Shown one piece after another: positions 10,526 through 21,090 of a stretch of DNA of 64,000 nucleotides. Made by a program: the position numbers and the translations under genes. The notes beneath the pieces were generated by a model, which did no database searches, was not told where the DNA came from, and worked only from the letters and a program-made list of their open reading frames with translations. This DNA is from Chrysogorgia sp. JL179-B06 (lineage: Eukaryota; Cnidaria; Anthozoa; Scleralcyonacea; Chrysogorgiidae). Within the stretch, counting starts at the first letter, position 1; each line of letters opens with the position of its first letter. The stretch covers positions 2,896,001-2,960,000 of the forward strand of contig JAYKKM010000049.1 of assembly GCA_035772405.1 (NCBI GenBank). Reading direction: 5' to 3'.

Positions 10526-11330
10526 ACAAGCGTTCAGCCTACGAACACCTTGAGATGGTTGATGCGTATTTAAAGAACGAAGTGGAAACTGGAAGGGTTT
10601 CCAAACCTCCATGTTAGCAGTTTTGGCGTGATCCCCAAGTCGAGTCAGCCTGGTAAATGTCGCTTAATTCTAGATCTTTCATCTCCAAGGGGTCACAGTG
10701 TTAACGATGGTATAAACCCAGACCAATTTTCGCTCCATATTATATTACGTTTGACGACGTGGTGACTATATGGTTCGTTCTCTTGGACAGGGAGCCTTTT
10801 CAGGACAGGGACAAAATTCGACATTGATTCAATGTGCCTATATCGCAACGTCGCCGTCCGACCTTCCCAGCGCTTTTTGCTTGACATGAAATGAAGAAAA
10901 AAATTTACGTCGATCTTACCTTATCTTTTGGGTTACACTCAGCGCCATATATTTTCAATACTCTTGCAGATTTAGTATAATGGATTATGCGGCATAATTA
11001 TTCAATAGTCAATCTCTTGCACTATCTAGACGATTACATCACAGCAGGCCCGCCCAATACGCTGCAATGCGCCCACAATCTCGCTTTAGCGTCATCCATT
11101 TGCCAACAATTAGTGTACTAGAACGCAGCTAGAGTCATTGATCGGCAAACTCCATCATGTGTGCTAGGTAGTTTGGCCTGGACGCACATTCTTGCACCGC
11201 ATGATCAACTTTCTGTGTTGGTTCCAGCGTCGCGATCACCCCATTCGCTTGAACAGTGAGTTCCGCAAAGACCTACAACGGTGGATTGACTTCATAAAAG
11301 TCTGGAATTGTACAAGCTTCTTTCTTCTGT
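10526..11330 (+). pseudogene. DIRS-like reverse transcriptase (element A)
   Basis: It copies RNA to cDNA in an intact element. Visible blocks are KRSAYEHLEMVDAYLKNEV, then after a one-base slip LHVSSFGVIPKSSQPGKCRL, 'LSSPRGHSVNDGI', and the catalytic motif HYLDDYITAG at about 11016-11045. Next comes HRMINFLCWFQRRDHPIRLN in the connection. In-frame stops occur (for example 'LADLV*WIM'). Element B has the same 'FGVIPK', 'SVNDGI' and 'LDYLDDYITAGP' blocks. The product cannot be functional. Confidence 0.8.
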
Positions 11331-11339
11331 CAGCCCTTG

Positions 11340-11811
11340 TACCTCCTGCGGATTTGCAGATTACCTCAGATACAGCCGTTGCATGCCATTGGCTATGGAG
11401 TTCTTTATCAGCGAGAGTGGTTCAGTAAGCGTTGGATGCCTTCACAAGCCTGCTTGTCCATTGTACAGGTATATAAGGAATTATTTCCTGTGGTAGTAGC
11501 GGCACATCTGTGGGGTTAGTAGGGTTACATGTGGTGTCAACAACGCGTCTCCTTCAATTTAGATAATGCGTCAATCGTGCACGTCCTTAACTCTCCCATA
11601 CATTATGCAAATATTGCGTTCTGTGCTAATGATTTCAGCTCGTTTTAACTTTACTTTTGCAGCCAAACATCTCCCAGGCCGTGAGAATCGCATTTCTGAC
11701 GCTCTTTCACGTTTCAATTTGCAGGTTTTTCCACAACTAGCTCCAGATGCCTCATCGCAGCCAACACCTATCCCAGAGGAACTCCTACGTCAACTTTCCC
11801 CAGTGATTTAG
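11340..11811 (+). pseudogene. DIRS-like RNase H (element A)
   Basis: ITSDTA near the start and VQVYKELFPVVVAAHLWG match 'MTSDAAGSVGFGAFW' and 'AYKELFPIIVAARVWG' of element B. The end reads RFNFTFAAKHLPGRENRISD followed by ALSRF, the standard RNase H end of DIRS/Ngaro elements ('H.PG..N..aDaLSR'). Frame changes and a stop after 'HLWG' break it. Confidence 0.75.
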
Positions 11812-12249
11812 AGGGAAGATATGCTACTCCTTCCTTTTGCATGGCCTTGTTCCATCTACACGCAGGACTTTTGTTGTAGCTCGGCGCAAAGGTCTTTCGC
11901 GAACTTTTGCCAGATGACTGGCCACATTCACCCCAATGGATCTCCTTTTCCTCACAGGAATGGACCCTTTGCCTATTTGCTACGTCCGCGGTGCGATCAC
12001 AACATATTGAACTGGGCTACTGTATGCCGACCCTTTAAGAGATTGTCTCCGCTTACAAAGACGAGTTATAAGGGCATCAAACGATTCAAGGGGTCTTCGT
12101 CAGACAAACGATTCCCGATAATGCCACAGATCCTTCGTGTCATACTGTCTGGCCTAGACTTAACTTTATACGATGATATGCTTTGGGCGTCCTGCTGCCT
12201 CGCTTTCTTTGGCTTTCTACGATCCGCTGAGTTCACCTTAATAATTTAA
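11812..12249 (+). pseudogene. Tyrosine recombinase, 5' part (element A)
   Basis: The frame includes 'RPFKRLSPLTKTSYKGIKRF', 'FPIMPQILRVILSGLD' and DDMLWASCCLAFFGFLRSAE then FT, the DIRS recombinase segment carrying the first catalytic arginine (LRS.EFT). It ends where the CR1/L2-like element is inserted; coding similarity resumes at about 16027. Confidence 0.75.
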
Positions 12250-12404
12250 TAATTTAATTACTTATATAGCGCTATTTACATTTGCTGATCAACAGCGCTT
12301 CACAGATATAATAAAATACATTCTATGATAATTTACATTCATTAATTTACATTACATTCAAATAATAAAAACAATTAAGAACTAAAATAAGTTGTAAAGT
12401 TAGA

Positions 12405-14530
12405 CTAAAAATTACTAAAAGCTGCCCGAAAAAGATAGGTCTTAACTGTCTTTTTGAAGATGTTGATCGATTTAATTTCGCGAATATGAATCGGGAGACT
12501 ATTCCACAGTTCAGGAGCGGCAGCAGAGAAGGATCTGGCCCCAAGTGTTGGCAGCATTTTCCCTGTAGGGTGCTCGAGAAACAGACTGTCGTTAGACCTC
12601 AGACTGTAAGCAGACTTTGGCTTGATAGTAATTAAATCACTAAGATAAGATGGTGATAGCCCATAGATTGCCTTAAATGTTAGTAATAAAATTTTAAAAT
12701 GAATACGTGAAGTAACTGGTAACCATGTATAAAGCTGGAGTTATGTGGGTATACTTCCCCATATCAAATACAAGTCTTGCAGCAGCATTTTGAACTCGCT
12801 GTAGTTTAATAGTTTGTGACTTAGGTAGACCATATATAGTAAACTATTGCAATAGTCAAGGCGACTGGTTATAAATGCATGAACCAACATCAGTAAAGCG
12901 TCACGAGATAGGTATTTCTTAATTCGTCTGATGTTATGAAGATGAAAGAAGGCAGCCTTACACATTTTCGTGATGTGAGTAGACATGCACAGCTTAGAAT
13001 CAAACCACGATCCAAGATTTCTGGCACATGCGGTAGGGTTGATATTGATATCACCAACGGTAATGGTACATGATTCAAGCTTGCTCAGCTGCTGTCGAGT
13101 ACCAATTAGCAGAAACTCAGTCTTATCATTATTGATCATCAACCTATCATGAATCATCCACTGTCTTATGTCGTCGATACACCTCTCCGGCATCGCTAGC
13201 ACCGCCTCATTCTGATTTATTCTACTGTCTGGCTTGAAACTGAGGTATATTGGGTGTCATCAGCATAACAGTGTGCATCAGCGAGGTGGCGATCAATAAT
13301 TTCAAACAGCTTGGACGTGTAAATTATAAATAGCAGAGGCCCTAGACAGGAGCCTTGTGGTACGCCGTGCTCCAGATCGAAACGGTTGGATACAATACCA
13401 TCCACTAAGATGCGCTGGCTTCTACCAGATAAATAGGAATTAAACCAATCGAGTGCTTTTCCACTAATTCCAACTTTAGTATGCAGCCGATCCAACAAGA
13501 TGTTATCATGGTTAACAGTATCGAACGCAGCACTCAAATCCAACAGAACTTCATTCATAACTTTCAATAATGTTGTCTCGGTACTGTGATGTTGTCTATA
13601 GAATGATTGAAGTGTTGGATACATATATCATTGATAACCATATGACCATGTGTCTGGTTGGACACAGCCCTTTCAGTTACAGTAGCTTAGACACAAACTG
13701 AAGATTACTAACAGGCCTGTAGTTTTTAAACAACAGCTCTAGACCAAGTTTCTTTAAGAGTGGATATTATACCAATGCACACTTCCAATCATCAGCAAAA
13801 ATGCCGGACTGTAAAGATAAATTGATAATCTTGGTAAGAACAGGTAAAAGTACATCCAAACAGCTAATTATGTACCATTGACGTCGGCATTGGGTCAAGT
13901 ATACACAGGACTTAATGGCAGAACCTTTAACCAGCTTTACAACATCTTCCTCAGTAAGCACAGTAAAACTATCCTTCCTTAATACAGATGCAGATTCAGA
14001 ATCACAAGAATTATCAGGTAGGCTAGAAGCCATATCATCAAGTTTAGAATAGATACTGTTGATCTTTTGAATGAAGAAACTTCCCATTTGGTCAACTGCA
14101 AGTACTAATTTATCCAATGGACGGTGGAAAAGGAACATCGTTGCTCTGTTTAAGTAGCTTCTTTGTTGCCTTAAACAAATTATTCTGATTAGAGCTGTTC
14201 TCTTGTGTAAAACACACGACGTGCCTCATTCATAAGGTAAGTGGTGTGGTTCTTCTTAGCTTTAAAAACTACCAGGTCAGATATACTTCCTGTGCGACGC
14301 CATCTTCTTTCAGCTTTACGTCTCTCTCTTCTGGCTTCCTTGATGACATCGCTGTACCAAGGTACAAGAGGCCTGGGTCTGGTTATAACTGGGGCGTGGC
14401 GGGCAAGAGCTGCAGTTAGAGTAGTGTTATAGCATTCAACGAGCTCATTAAGCGTATCGGGACTATGCTGGCATACATGTAGCTTAGTTGTTGACAGCTC
14501 ATCACATAGCAACTTTATGTCCACCGCCCC
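12405..14530 (-). pseudogene. Non-LTR reverse transcriptase (CR1/L2-like)
   Basis: In order: linker with 'TRPRPLVPWYSDVIKEARRE'; fingers with LTEEDVVKLVKGSAIKSC and 'IINLSLQSGIFADDWK'; 'FKNYRPVSNLQFVSK'; 'HSTETTLLKVMNEVLLDLSA' with AFDTVNH; 'HGVPQGSCLGPLLFIIY'; and the catalytic CYADDTQ near 13250-13270. The thumb has 'INNDKTEFLLIGTRQQLSKL' and ITSRLDYCNSLLY. The C-terminus has 'GARSFSAAAPELWNSLP', 'FKKTVKTYLFRAAF' and a stop at 12405-12407. It is split over at least four frames, so inactive. It would reverse transcribe its own mRNA at a nicked target. Confidence 0.85.
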
Positions 14531-14559
14531 GATTTTCCTGTAAGATAATTTATTTGTTG

Positions 14560-15245
14560 AAAGTGCCGGTCTGCCTAGTGTAAGATCACAGACAAATGAT
14601 CAGAAAAAAGATAGTCAGTAACAGGAACTCCAGCAAGTATGGAATCACAGCGTCGAGTAATAATTAAGTCTAAAGTATGCCCTGATTCATGTGTAGGTTT
14701 GTCAATATGCTGTTGCAGACCCATGGACTCCAACAGTTCTAGAAGATAGACACCATCGGAATTCTCAGCTACATCAACATGGATATTAAAATCACCCGTT
14801 ATCAATAATGGCTCAGAGGATAATATAATAGTTTCAAGATACTGTAGCTTGTGAACTCATCAAAAAATACCCTTGGTGTGACCGGATGATTGGTTGAATA
14901 CGGTGGACGATAGAGTACAACAATCCGCAGTTTGCAGGATCCATACTCAAACAATCCATTCAGAAAATTCAAAAGATTTAAGTTGGCCTACTTCAACTTT
15001 ACTTGTATGTATACATTCCTTAAATAACAAAGCAGTACCGCCCCCAGTACGACACACTCGTGGATGGTCCAACAATTTGTAACCAGGCGGAGTAACTTCG
15101 ATCCTACGAGCGATGTCGTTTTCGGTGAGCCAGGTTTCGGTGATTGCAAAAATATCCGCACCGCTTGACTTGACATAGCAAACAAAATCCGCCGATTTAT
15201 TCTTAACAGATCTGGCATTAAGACTGCAGAATTTCAGATGACTTT
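14560..15245 (-). pseudogene. APE-type endonuclease domain of the same element
   Basis: Minus-strand blocks KFCSLNARSVKNKSADFVCY, 'GADIFAITETWLTEND', 'GYKLLDHPR', 'RTGGGTALLFK', then 'MITGDFNIHVDV', 'THESGHTLDLIITRRCDSI' and 'DYLFSDHLSV'. These are the AP-endonuclease motifs (N of LNARS, E of TETW, the GDFN centre and the SDH end) that nick target DNA. The domain changes frame at least twice. Confidence 0.85.
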
Positions 15246-15280
15246 GGACACGGTTGTAGGAACGTTGACAAGTGAACGAG

Positions 15281-15913
15281 TTATTGATCTATTAAGTTGA
15301 GCATGGCGATTTGGTCGCCTGTCAACCGCAACCGAAATCCTCGGCGACCAGCTCTGCATCCTCTGAATTTCAAAAGACCGTAAAACTTCAATAAACAATA
15401 TACCGATGAATTAGCCTTACACGTAGACTGCCGCCGAATGCTGAGAAGACTCCCACGAGAATACGTTAATACTTCAGTATTATTCGTATGTAAATCAGCA
15501 CCACTATGCTGAAATTGATTTCTTCGACTTCGTTCCAAATTCAATTCTTGTGGTCCAGGGTTTTTAAGAATGTTCATAAACACTGTGATATCCAAAGGCG
15601 GATCATGACCAGGGATAACCATTGATGTTTGACCACGCTTTGTCCATTTCACCAACGCGAATTTCGTGCGACAGAATCCAGTAGAACATACTAAATCTAA
15701 ATCTTTAATCTGTAAAGGTTGCCCATCGGTACAGATATAAAACAATACAAAAATGATGCTAACTATATGTAAAATACACTGAAAATAAAGCCACCGTGAT
15801 TCGATCTTAAAGCCACCGAAGGAAAGCCACCGTAATTCGACATGAGACAAAATAAACCCGTTCAAATTTACAGCAATAATAAGCCCTGTAGGGCCTTGAT
15901 AAGTTGTCACCAT
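15281..15913 (-). CDS. N-terminal region of the CR1/L2-like element, with 2A-like NPGP remnant
   Basis: A 210-codon frame upstream of the endonuclease. It begins with hydrophobic stretches (residues about 45-62) and includes 'GQPLQIKDLDLVCSTGFCRT'. Around residues 107-121 it reads LDITVFMNILKNPGP. Some CR1-clade elements of marine invertebrates carry a ribosome-skipping 2A-like motif (D-V/I-E-x-N-P-G-P) at this place. Here NPGP is kept but the preceding D and E positions are N and L, so activity is doubtful. The frame closes just before the endonuclease frame starts. Whether it is a separate ORF or the true ORF2 start is open. Confidence 0.5.
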   Translation of the reverse strand: MVTTYQGPTGLIIAVNLNGFILSHVELRWLSFGGFKIESRWLYFQCILHIVSIIFVLFYICTDGQPLQIKDLDLVCSTGFCRTKFALVKWTKRGQTSMVIPGHDPPLDITVFMNILKNPGPQELNLERSRRNQFQHSGADLHTNNTEVLTYSRGSLLSIRRQSTCKANSSVYCLLKFYGLLKFRGCRAGRRGFRLRLTGDQIAMLNLIDQ

Positions 15914-15989
15914 TTACATTGTAACTTAGAACAGCCAAACTAGATAATAAAAATAACAGAACACTACGAAATAGCAGAGCTCTGATAAA

Positions 15990-16437
15990 CGTGGCCGCGC
16001 CATCACCGGCGCCTTCATTACCACCTGGAACTACATTCTCGCCCGCTCTTCACTTATCAGTTGCTGATATTTCGGTGGACAGTACTCAGATCTGTATCAA
16101 AGCCTCTAAAACAGACCATTTCCGCGAATGATGTGTGATCACTCTTGGTCGAGGTACTGTATCTCTCCGATCTGCCCAGTGGAAGCAATGTTATCCTACC
16201 TGAGAAGGCGAAGAGGTCAGCCTGGCCCCCTTTTCATACGGTCCTATGGATGTGCCTTATCCCGCTCTTTCCTGACAGATACACCCCGCAAGCTCTTGGT
16301 GACAGGAGCCACAGTTTTCGAATCGGGGCAGCTTCCACGGCAGCCGCGGCAGATGTATCCGATCAATTGATCCAAACGTTGGGACGGTTTGGACATACAG
16401 TACACCAATCTTGTATCAGGACTCTAATGTGCTAGTG
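15990..16437 (+). pseudogene. Tyrosine recombinase, 3' part (element A), catalytic Tyr replaced
   Basis: The region first reads TFSPALHLSVADISVDSTQI then CIKASKTDHFRE, then 'VSLRSAQW' style sequence broken by stops. The last block is SHSFRIGAASTAAAADVSDQ, 'LIQTLGRFGHTVHQSCIRT'. Element B reads HSFRIGAATM, LGRWTSNTYQMYIRT. HxxR is present in A, but W becomes F and the nucleophile tyrosine of 'YIRT' is cysteine (TGT). Recombinase activity is therefore lost even apart from the split. Confidence 0.75.
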
Positions 16438-16679
16438 TGCTGGAAGTAACAATAAAGCTCTGCGTTTTTTGTTGGGTTTTCACTGTTTTTTTCCTGGTAA
16501 TTTTCTCTCCCTATTGCGACAACTGGGTAGGGGCCTTTATTGGCGGCGCGATCTCGTGGTTATGGTCAGTGTTGGGGTAGTATAATAGTATTCCTTGGCG
16601 CTATGCCATGGCTTCTCCTTCTTCAAGCGCCAGATGTCAAGGGCTTGAAGGACTGACCACTTATTGCATTCCTCAACTG
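16438..16679 (+). other. Sequence downstream of DIRS element A
   Basis: It contains AATAAAG shortly after the recombinase (about 16451), possibly the element's polyadenylation signal, then unassigned sequence up to the foldback structure. Confidence 0.4.
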
Positions 16680-16691
16680 CTATTACCGAGC
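16680..16691 (+). repeat. 12-bp direct repeat, left flank of foldback element
   Basis: CTATTACCGAGC, exactly repeated at 21108-21119, immediately outside the inverted CCCAGGTT termini. Candidate target-site duplication. Confidence 0.6.
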
Positions 16692-16711
16692 TATTCCCAG
16701 GTTGACAATCT

Positions 16712-17230
16712 TGGCAAGATCTTGGTAAGATCTTGGCAAGATCTTACCAAGATCTTACTAAGATCTTGCCAAGATCTTACTAAGATCTTGCCAAGATCTT
16801 GCCAAGATCTTGTATTAATCCTGCAAGATGATGCCAAGATCCTGCAAGATCCTGCAAGATTTTGCCAAGATCCTGCAAGATCTTGCCAAGATCCTGCAAG
16901 ATCTTGCCAAGATCCTGCAAGATCTTGCCAAGATCCTGCCAAGATCTTGTATTATCTTGCCAAGATCTTGTATTATCTTGCCAAGATCATGCCAAGATCT
17001 TGCATTATCATGCCAAGATCTTGTATTATCTTGCCAAGATCTTTTGTTATCTTGCCAAGATCTTGTATTATCTTGCCAAGATCTTGTGTTATCTTGCCAA
17101 GATCCTGTATTATCTTGCCAAGATCTTGTATTATCTTGCCAAGATCTTGTATTATCTTGCCAAGATCTTGTATTATCTTGCCAAGATCCTGTATTATCTT
17201 GCCAAGATCCTGTATTATCCTGCCAAAATA
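16712..17230 (+). repeat. Minisatellite array, CTTGCCAAGATC-based (left arm)
   Basis: About 520 bp. The first third is dominated by 11-12-bp units (CTTGCCAAGAT, with some inverted), then 20-21-bp units of CTTGCCAAGATCTTGTATTA type. The core CCAAGATCTTGG is itself palindromic. The 127-214-codon frames over it are repeat artefacts. Confidence 0.95.
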
Positions 17231-17454
17231 TTGTGTTATATATGATTCTTAACAAAATCAATAAACAAACTACACTGTATATCTATATGTGAAAATACTT
17301 TATTTAAAAATACTAACTCCCAAATAGTTATATAAAACAGTTACAGTTGACTAATTAGTAATTACTTGAAAATAAAACCTGTATGTTGTGTCATATAATT
17401 TATATGTGTTACAGGCTTTATTAGAATATATACATATATATATATAAATATAGC

Positions 17455-17852
17455 AAAGTGAAAAGGTGGTGAACTGCCAAGATTTTTAGTGACGAAATAC
17501 TGACGTTTCGAGCGGAGCCCTTCATCAGAGTAAGACAAGATGAAATAAAATAAATAGGGCTTATATATATGCCAAAAGGGTGTCACAAGTAGAAAGTAGC
17601 CCCTCAGTCTGTTTGCTGGTCGACTGTAAAAATAGCAAATGATTTAACCTTTTGCATCTCATTAATTATTAGTTTGTTTATCTCCCGTGCATTTGATTGG
17701 CTACTTTCTACTTATGACACCCATTTGGCATATACTGTATATAAGCCCTATCTATTTTATTTCATCTCGTCTTACTCTGATGAAGGGCTTCGCTCGAAAC
17801 ATCAGTATTTTGTCACTAAAAATCTTGGCAGTTTACCACCTTTTCACTTTGC
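17455..17852. repeat. Inverted pair of a hammerhead-like dispersed repeat
   Basis: Bases 17455-17605 and 17695-17852 are inverted copies of one about 150-bp unit. The unit runs from GGCTACTTTCTACTT through AAGCCCTAT and TACTCTGATGAAGGGCT to CCACCTTTTCACTTTGC. A third, plus-strand copy of part of it is at 63100-63220. Each copy contains a CTGATGA ... CGAAAC motif. Confidence 0.8.
17498..17532 (-). ncRNA. Minimal hammerhead-ribozyme-like motif
   Basis: Minus strand: UACU, CUGAUGA, A, GGGC-UCC-GCUC, GAAA, CG, UC, AGUA. Stem I UACU/AGUA pairs perfectly. The core CUGANGA...GAAA is intact. Stem III is only the self-complementary CG, as expected for HHRs that work as dimers. An extra A between the core and stem II departs from the canonical fold. 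The inverted partner (17773-17808, plus) has CA in place of CG. Confidence 0.45.
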
Positions 17853-18054
17853 ATAATACCTAAATATCATAGGAAACTGTCACTTACTAAATGCATGTTT
17901 ACATGCCAAATAACCCTGTAGCTGTTTAGTAAAATGTACTGATGTATCATGCTATGTTTTTGGTACTTTCAATAATTGGTGACAGAATAATATACCATAC
18001 AGACCTTTTCAAGACTTTGTAATTGTATGACCATCTGTGCTATCAACATTAACC

Positions 18055-18365
18055 TTAAAGGGCAACTGAACATTTTCAAGTTATCTTAGATTAAATAATT
18101 TAAATTGGTCATTTGGTTCTGCTCTTCATTCAAAGAAAGACTTCGTTACTAGACAATTGTGATATGTCATACCGGTGAGAAACAACAAGATGATTGCAGG
18201 TTGATTTTACCTGTATTATGTGACAGATATTTGCAACAGGATCTAAAAATGCCCACCAATAAATCCTTAGTTATAATTCAAAATTCATATTTTTCACTTT
18301 TTATGTTAGATGATATAACTCTCCCTGAGGAATATATTGCCTAAAAAGGTTTAGTTGCCCTTTAA
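18055..18365. mobile_element. TTAA-flanked MITE (AAAGGGCAACT termini)
   Basis: The left end reads TTAAAGGGCAACTGAAC. The right end reads GTTTAGTTGCCCTTTAA. The element is 311 bp including terminal TTAA, with no coding content. TTAA targets are typical of piggyBac-type elements; assignment to that group is inference. Confidence 0.65.
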
Positions 18366-20295
18366 ACTAACAAACCATATTGATATAAGAATACACTAAT
18401 ATACCGGCAAATACAAAGAAATTCAAAAGTTTGTAGTTATTCCACTTTAACTACTGTATTGCATTTGCATGGCAAGCCTTTTTGTTTTCGGTGTGTACGT
18501 CTGTACCCCTGCATGTTTGGTTGCATTCATTGACAATAACTTGATGGTTCTTGTTAACTCTGTCTGCACCATACTTGGCTGGACTTCTTTTGGGGACAAA
18601 CATAAAAAAAGTAAATATCACATAGATATAGATATATAGATTATTAGATATCTGCATGGTAACAAATTACATTAAGCATACAGTATAGTGCCCACCACCA
18701 CTGATGTGGTGGTTGTGCATTCTGTTGCCATATTAATCCATGCTTATTCCGAGCTGCACTGATGAGCCGTAATACAGCAAAATGTATATGTCTGCAGATT
18801 GAAGTAATCTTTAAAACATAAGCAACAGTGTTTTATAATTTATCAGATCCGTCAGGAAAAGCTTGGTGAATGGTCCGTTTTAGTTGTTGACGCTTGCCTT
18901 CAATTTGCTCGATATGTGTATGATCAAGTTTACCAGTGGCACTGGATCAAAATTTAACGGTTTCTGATTGGTTTAGACGGGCGCGAACCTCTGCGAAGAC
19001 AGTGCCGCTTCTGTGTTGCTAAATTAATATGAAAGTCAGATCATAAAATTGATCCATTGACAGTGAAATTTATGAAATGAGAGTTTATCACGGTAATGTA
19101 ACCATAATTACTAATGTAACCATAATTCATCGTTGAATAAACATCTATTTCAACCTCGTACCCAGGGTCTCATCTTCGCTCGCCGCCCGCCATAAAACAT
19201 GAAGACGCCATTATGTGATCAGAATTCAACATCAAATCGACGTATATCATAATTTCTGACATTGATACAACGTCGATAAAGCGGCGTCGATTCGACGTTG
19301 CGGTTTGTTCGTAAAATATGATCACCGCGGTATATACGACCAGAATTCAACGTCAATCGCCGTCCTATTTCCATTGCAACGAAAATTCAACGTCGAAACA
19401 ACGTTCAATCGTTATAAAGTTTGACTGTGGTACACCAATGACCAATCTCTGATTGTTATTATTTTATACATTTCTATTTTTACTTTGGCAAACATGCATA
19501 ATACTTTTCAATATGACACACAACGCAGATTATGCGCAAACTATATTGCTCATACAACACATGGTTCACTATTGATTCACTACCGAAGATCTACATGTAC
19601 CGCTTCATGTTAATGTTACTAGAAAGACCAGAGGTCGAGTGCCGCGAATTTGCCAGAATCTTGTTCTTGGCACATGTATTTTTGCCTGTATAATCAGTGT
19701 GGTATAAATAATTACCATATAAAAAATAGAATACCAAATAAGTTATAATATAGACAGTTCGAAGTCACTCTGATCCTGGCTTTCAACTCAACTTCGGCGC
19801 TACAACTTGCTTGAGAAGTTCAACCGTCTTTGTAGTTTGAAACCTGAACCTTCTGACCTTCGTCAGTCGTCACTTGACCACAGATTTGACTTTCTCAAAG
19901 CTACTCTTCCCTCATTGGCTAGTTTTGTAAAGCTTGTAAACGTATCTTGCAAATATCTTAACGAATTGCATATCATGTAGCATTTGTTATCCCACCTTGA
20001 AAATTCTGCGCGTTGTGTCCCGTGGTATTCTATGCATTATACAATTATACGCATCTTTATTCTTTTTCAATGTTTTATTCATACTTCTTATTCAATTTAC
20101 ACTACATGTCCAACCGCGCGGTATTATATTACACACATAGCCATAGGCTAAACGCGCTCGTCAATATTCCACGTTTACTCAGTTATATATCAAACCAGAC
20201 TGAGTGTGGTTCTCACTACCTACTCCCAAACCAAAAAACCACAACAAATAAATATCTGTTCACAGGATTTGATGCGCACCAATTTCCAATATGAT
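18366..20295. other. Spacer of the foldback element, no gene seen
   Basis: It holds AACCTCGTACCCAGG at about 19147-19161 and repeated AACGTCGA/TTCGACGTT words at 19250-19420. The 68-codon minus frame at 18451-18657 (ending 'ENKKACHANAIQ') has no recognisable domain or clear splice sites. No transposase is visible. Confidence 0.5.
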
Positions 20296-21090
20296 AGAAT
20301 CTTGGCAAGATCTTAGCACGATCATGGCAAGATAATGATGTATCGGCAAGATCATATAAAGATTGTGTCAAGGTCATGGCAAGATCATGGCAAGATCATA
20401 TAAAGATCTTGGCAAGATCTTGGCAAGATCATGGCAAGATCATGGCAAGATCATGGCAAGATCATGGCAAGATCATGGCAAGATCATGGCAAGATCTTGG
20501 CAAGATCTTGGCAAGATCATATAAAGATCTTGTCAAGATCATGGCAAGATCTGATCTTGGCAAGATCTTGGCAAGATCTTGGCAAGATCATGGCAAGATC
20601 ACATAAAGATCTTGGCAAGATCATGGCAAGATCTTGGCAAGATCTTGGCAAGATCTTGGCAAGATCTTGGCAAGATCTTGGCAAGATCTTGGCAAGATCA
20701 TGGCAAGATCTTGGCAAGATCTTGGCAAAATCCTGTATGATAGAATCTTGGCAAGATCATGGCAATATCATGACAAAATATTAGCAAGATCATGGTATAT
20801 GTTATAAACTCTTGGTAAAACATTGCCAAGGTCATATAAAGATCTTGGGAAGAAATATACATAAAATCTTTGCAAGATCTTTGCAAGATCTTGGCAAGAT
20901 CTTGGCAAGATCTTGGCAAGATCTTGGCAAGAACATATTAAAATTATATGTAAAAATCTTGGCAAGAAAAAATCATATAGCAGAATATCATTTTTTGAAT
21001 CTTGACAAGATCTTGCCAAGATCTTGCCAAGATCTTGGCAAGATCCACATCTTGGCAAGATCCACATCTTGGCAAGATCTTGCCAAGATG
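20296..21090 (+). repeat. Minisatellite array, GATCTTGGCAA-based (right arm)
   Basis: About 800 bp of GATCTTGGCAA and GATCATGGCAA units with some AT-rich interruptions (20760-21010). Overall it is the reverse complement orientation of the left array. The near-terminal part switches to TTGCCAAGATCTTGCCAAG before the right end. Confidence 0.95.

Larger units (their letters stand above)
12245..15985 (-). mobile_element. CR1/L2-like non-LTR retrotransposon, nearly full length
   Basis: Minus strand. An N-terminal region (15913-15281) is followed by APE-type endonuclease (about 15245-14560) and reverse transcriptase (about 14530-12405). A short 3' UTR ends in an ATTAAATTATTAA-type tail next to the DIRS sequence. 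Insertion within the DIRS recombinase makes it younger than element A. It carries several frameshifts. No target-site duplication was resolved. Confidence 0.8.
10526..16437 (+). mobile_element. DIRS-like retroelement A, degenerate, split by a non-LTR insertion
   Basis: In order on the plus strand: RT (about 10526-11330), RNase H (about 11340-11810), and tyrosine recombinase (about 11815-12249, then about 15990-16437). RT plus RNase H followed by a tyrosine recombinase is diagnostic of the DIRS order. Element B at 43001-46086 gives the same protein blocks and serves as an internal comparison. The recombinase is interrupted by a reverse-oriented CR1/L2-like element at about 12245-15985. There are several frameshifts and stops. 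No gag or terminal repeats were identified. Confidence 0.8.

Noticed and set aside
12250..16000. Plus-strand host gene between DIRS parts
   Set aside because: All conserved protein blocks are on the minus strand and belong to one non-LTR element; plus frames are shadows.
16608..17292. Frames of 83-214 codons on both strands (LARSWQDL / PRSCIILPR-type repeats)
   Set aside because: They are translations of the CCAAGATCTTGG minisatellite in every frame and not proteins; the same applies to 20376-20919.
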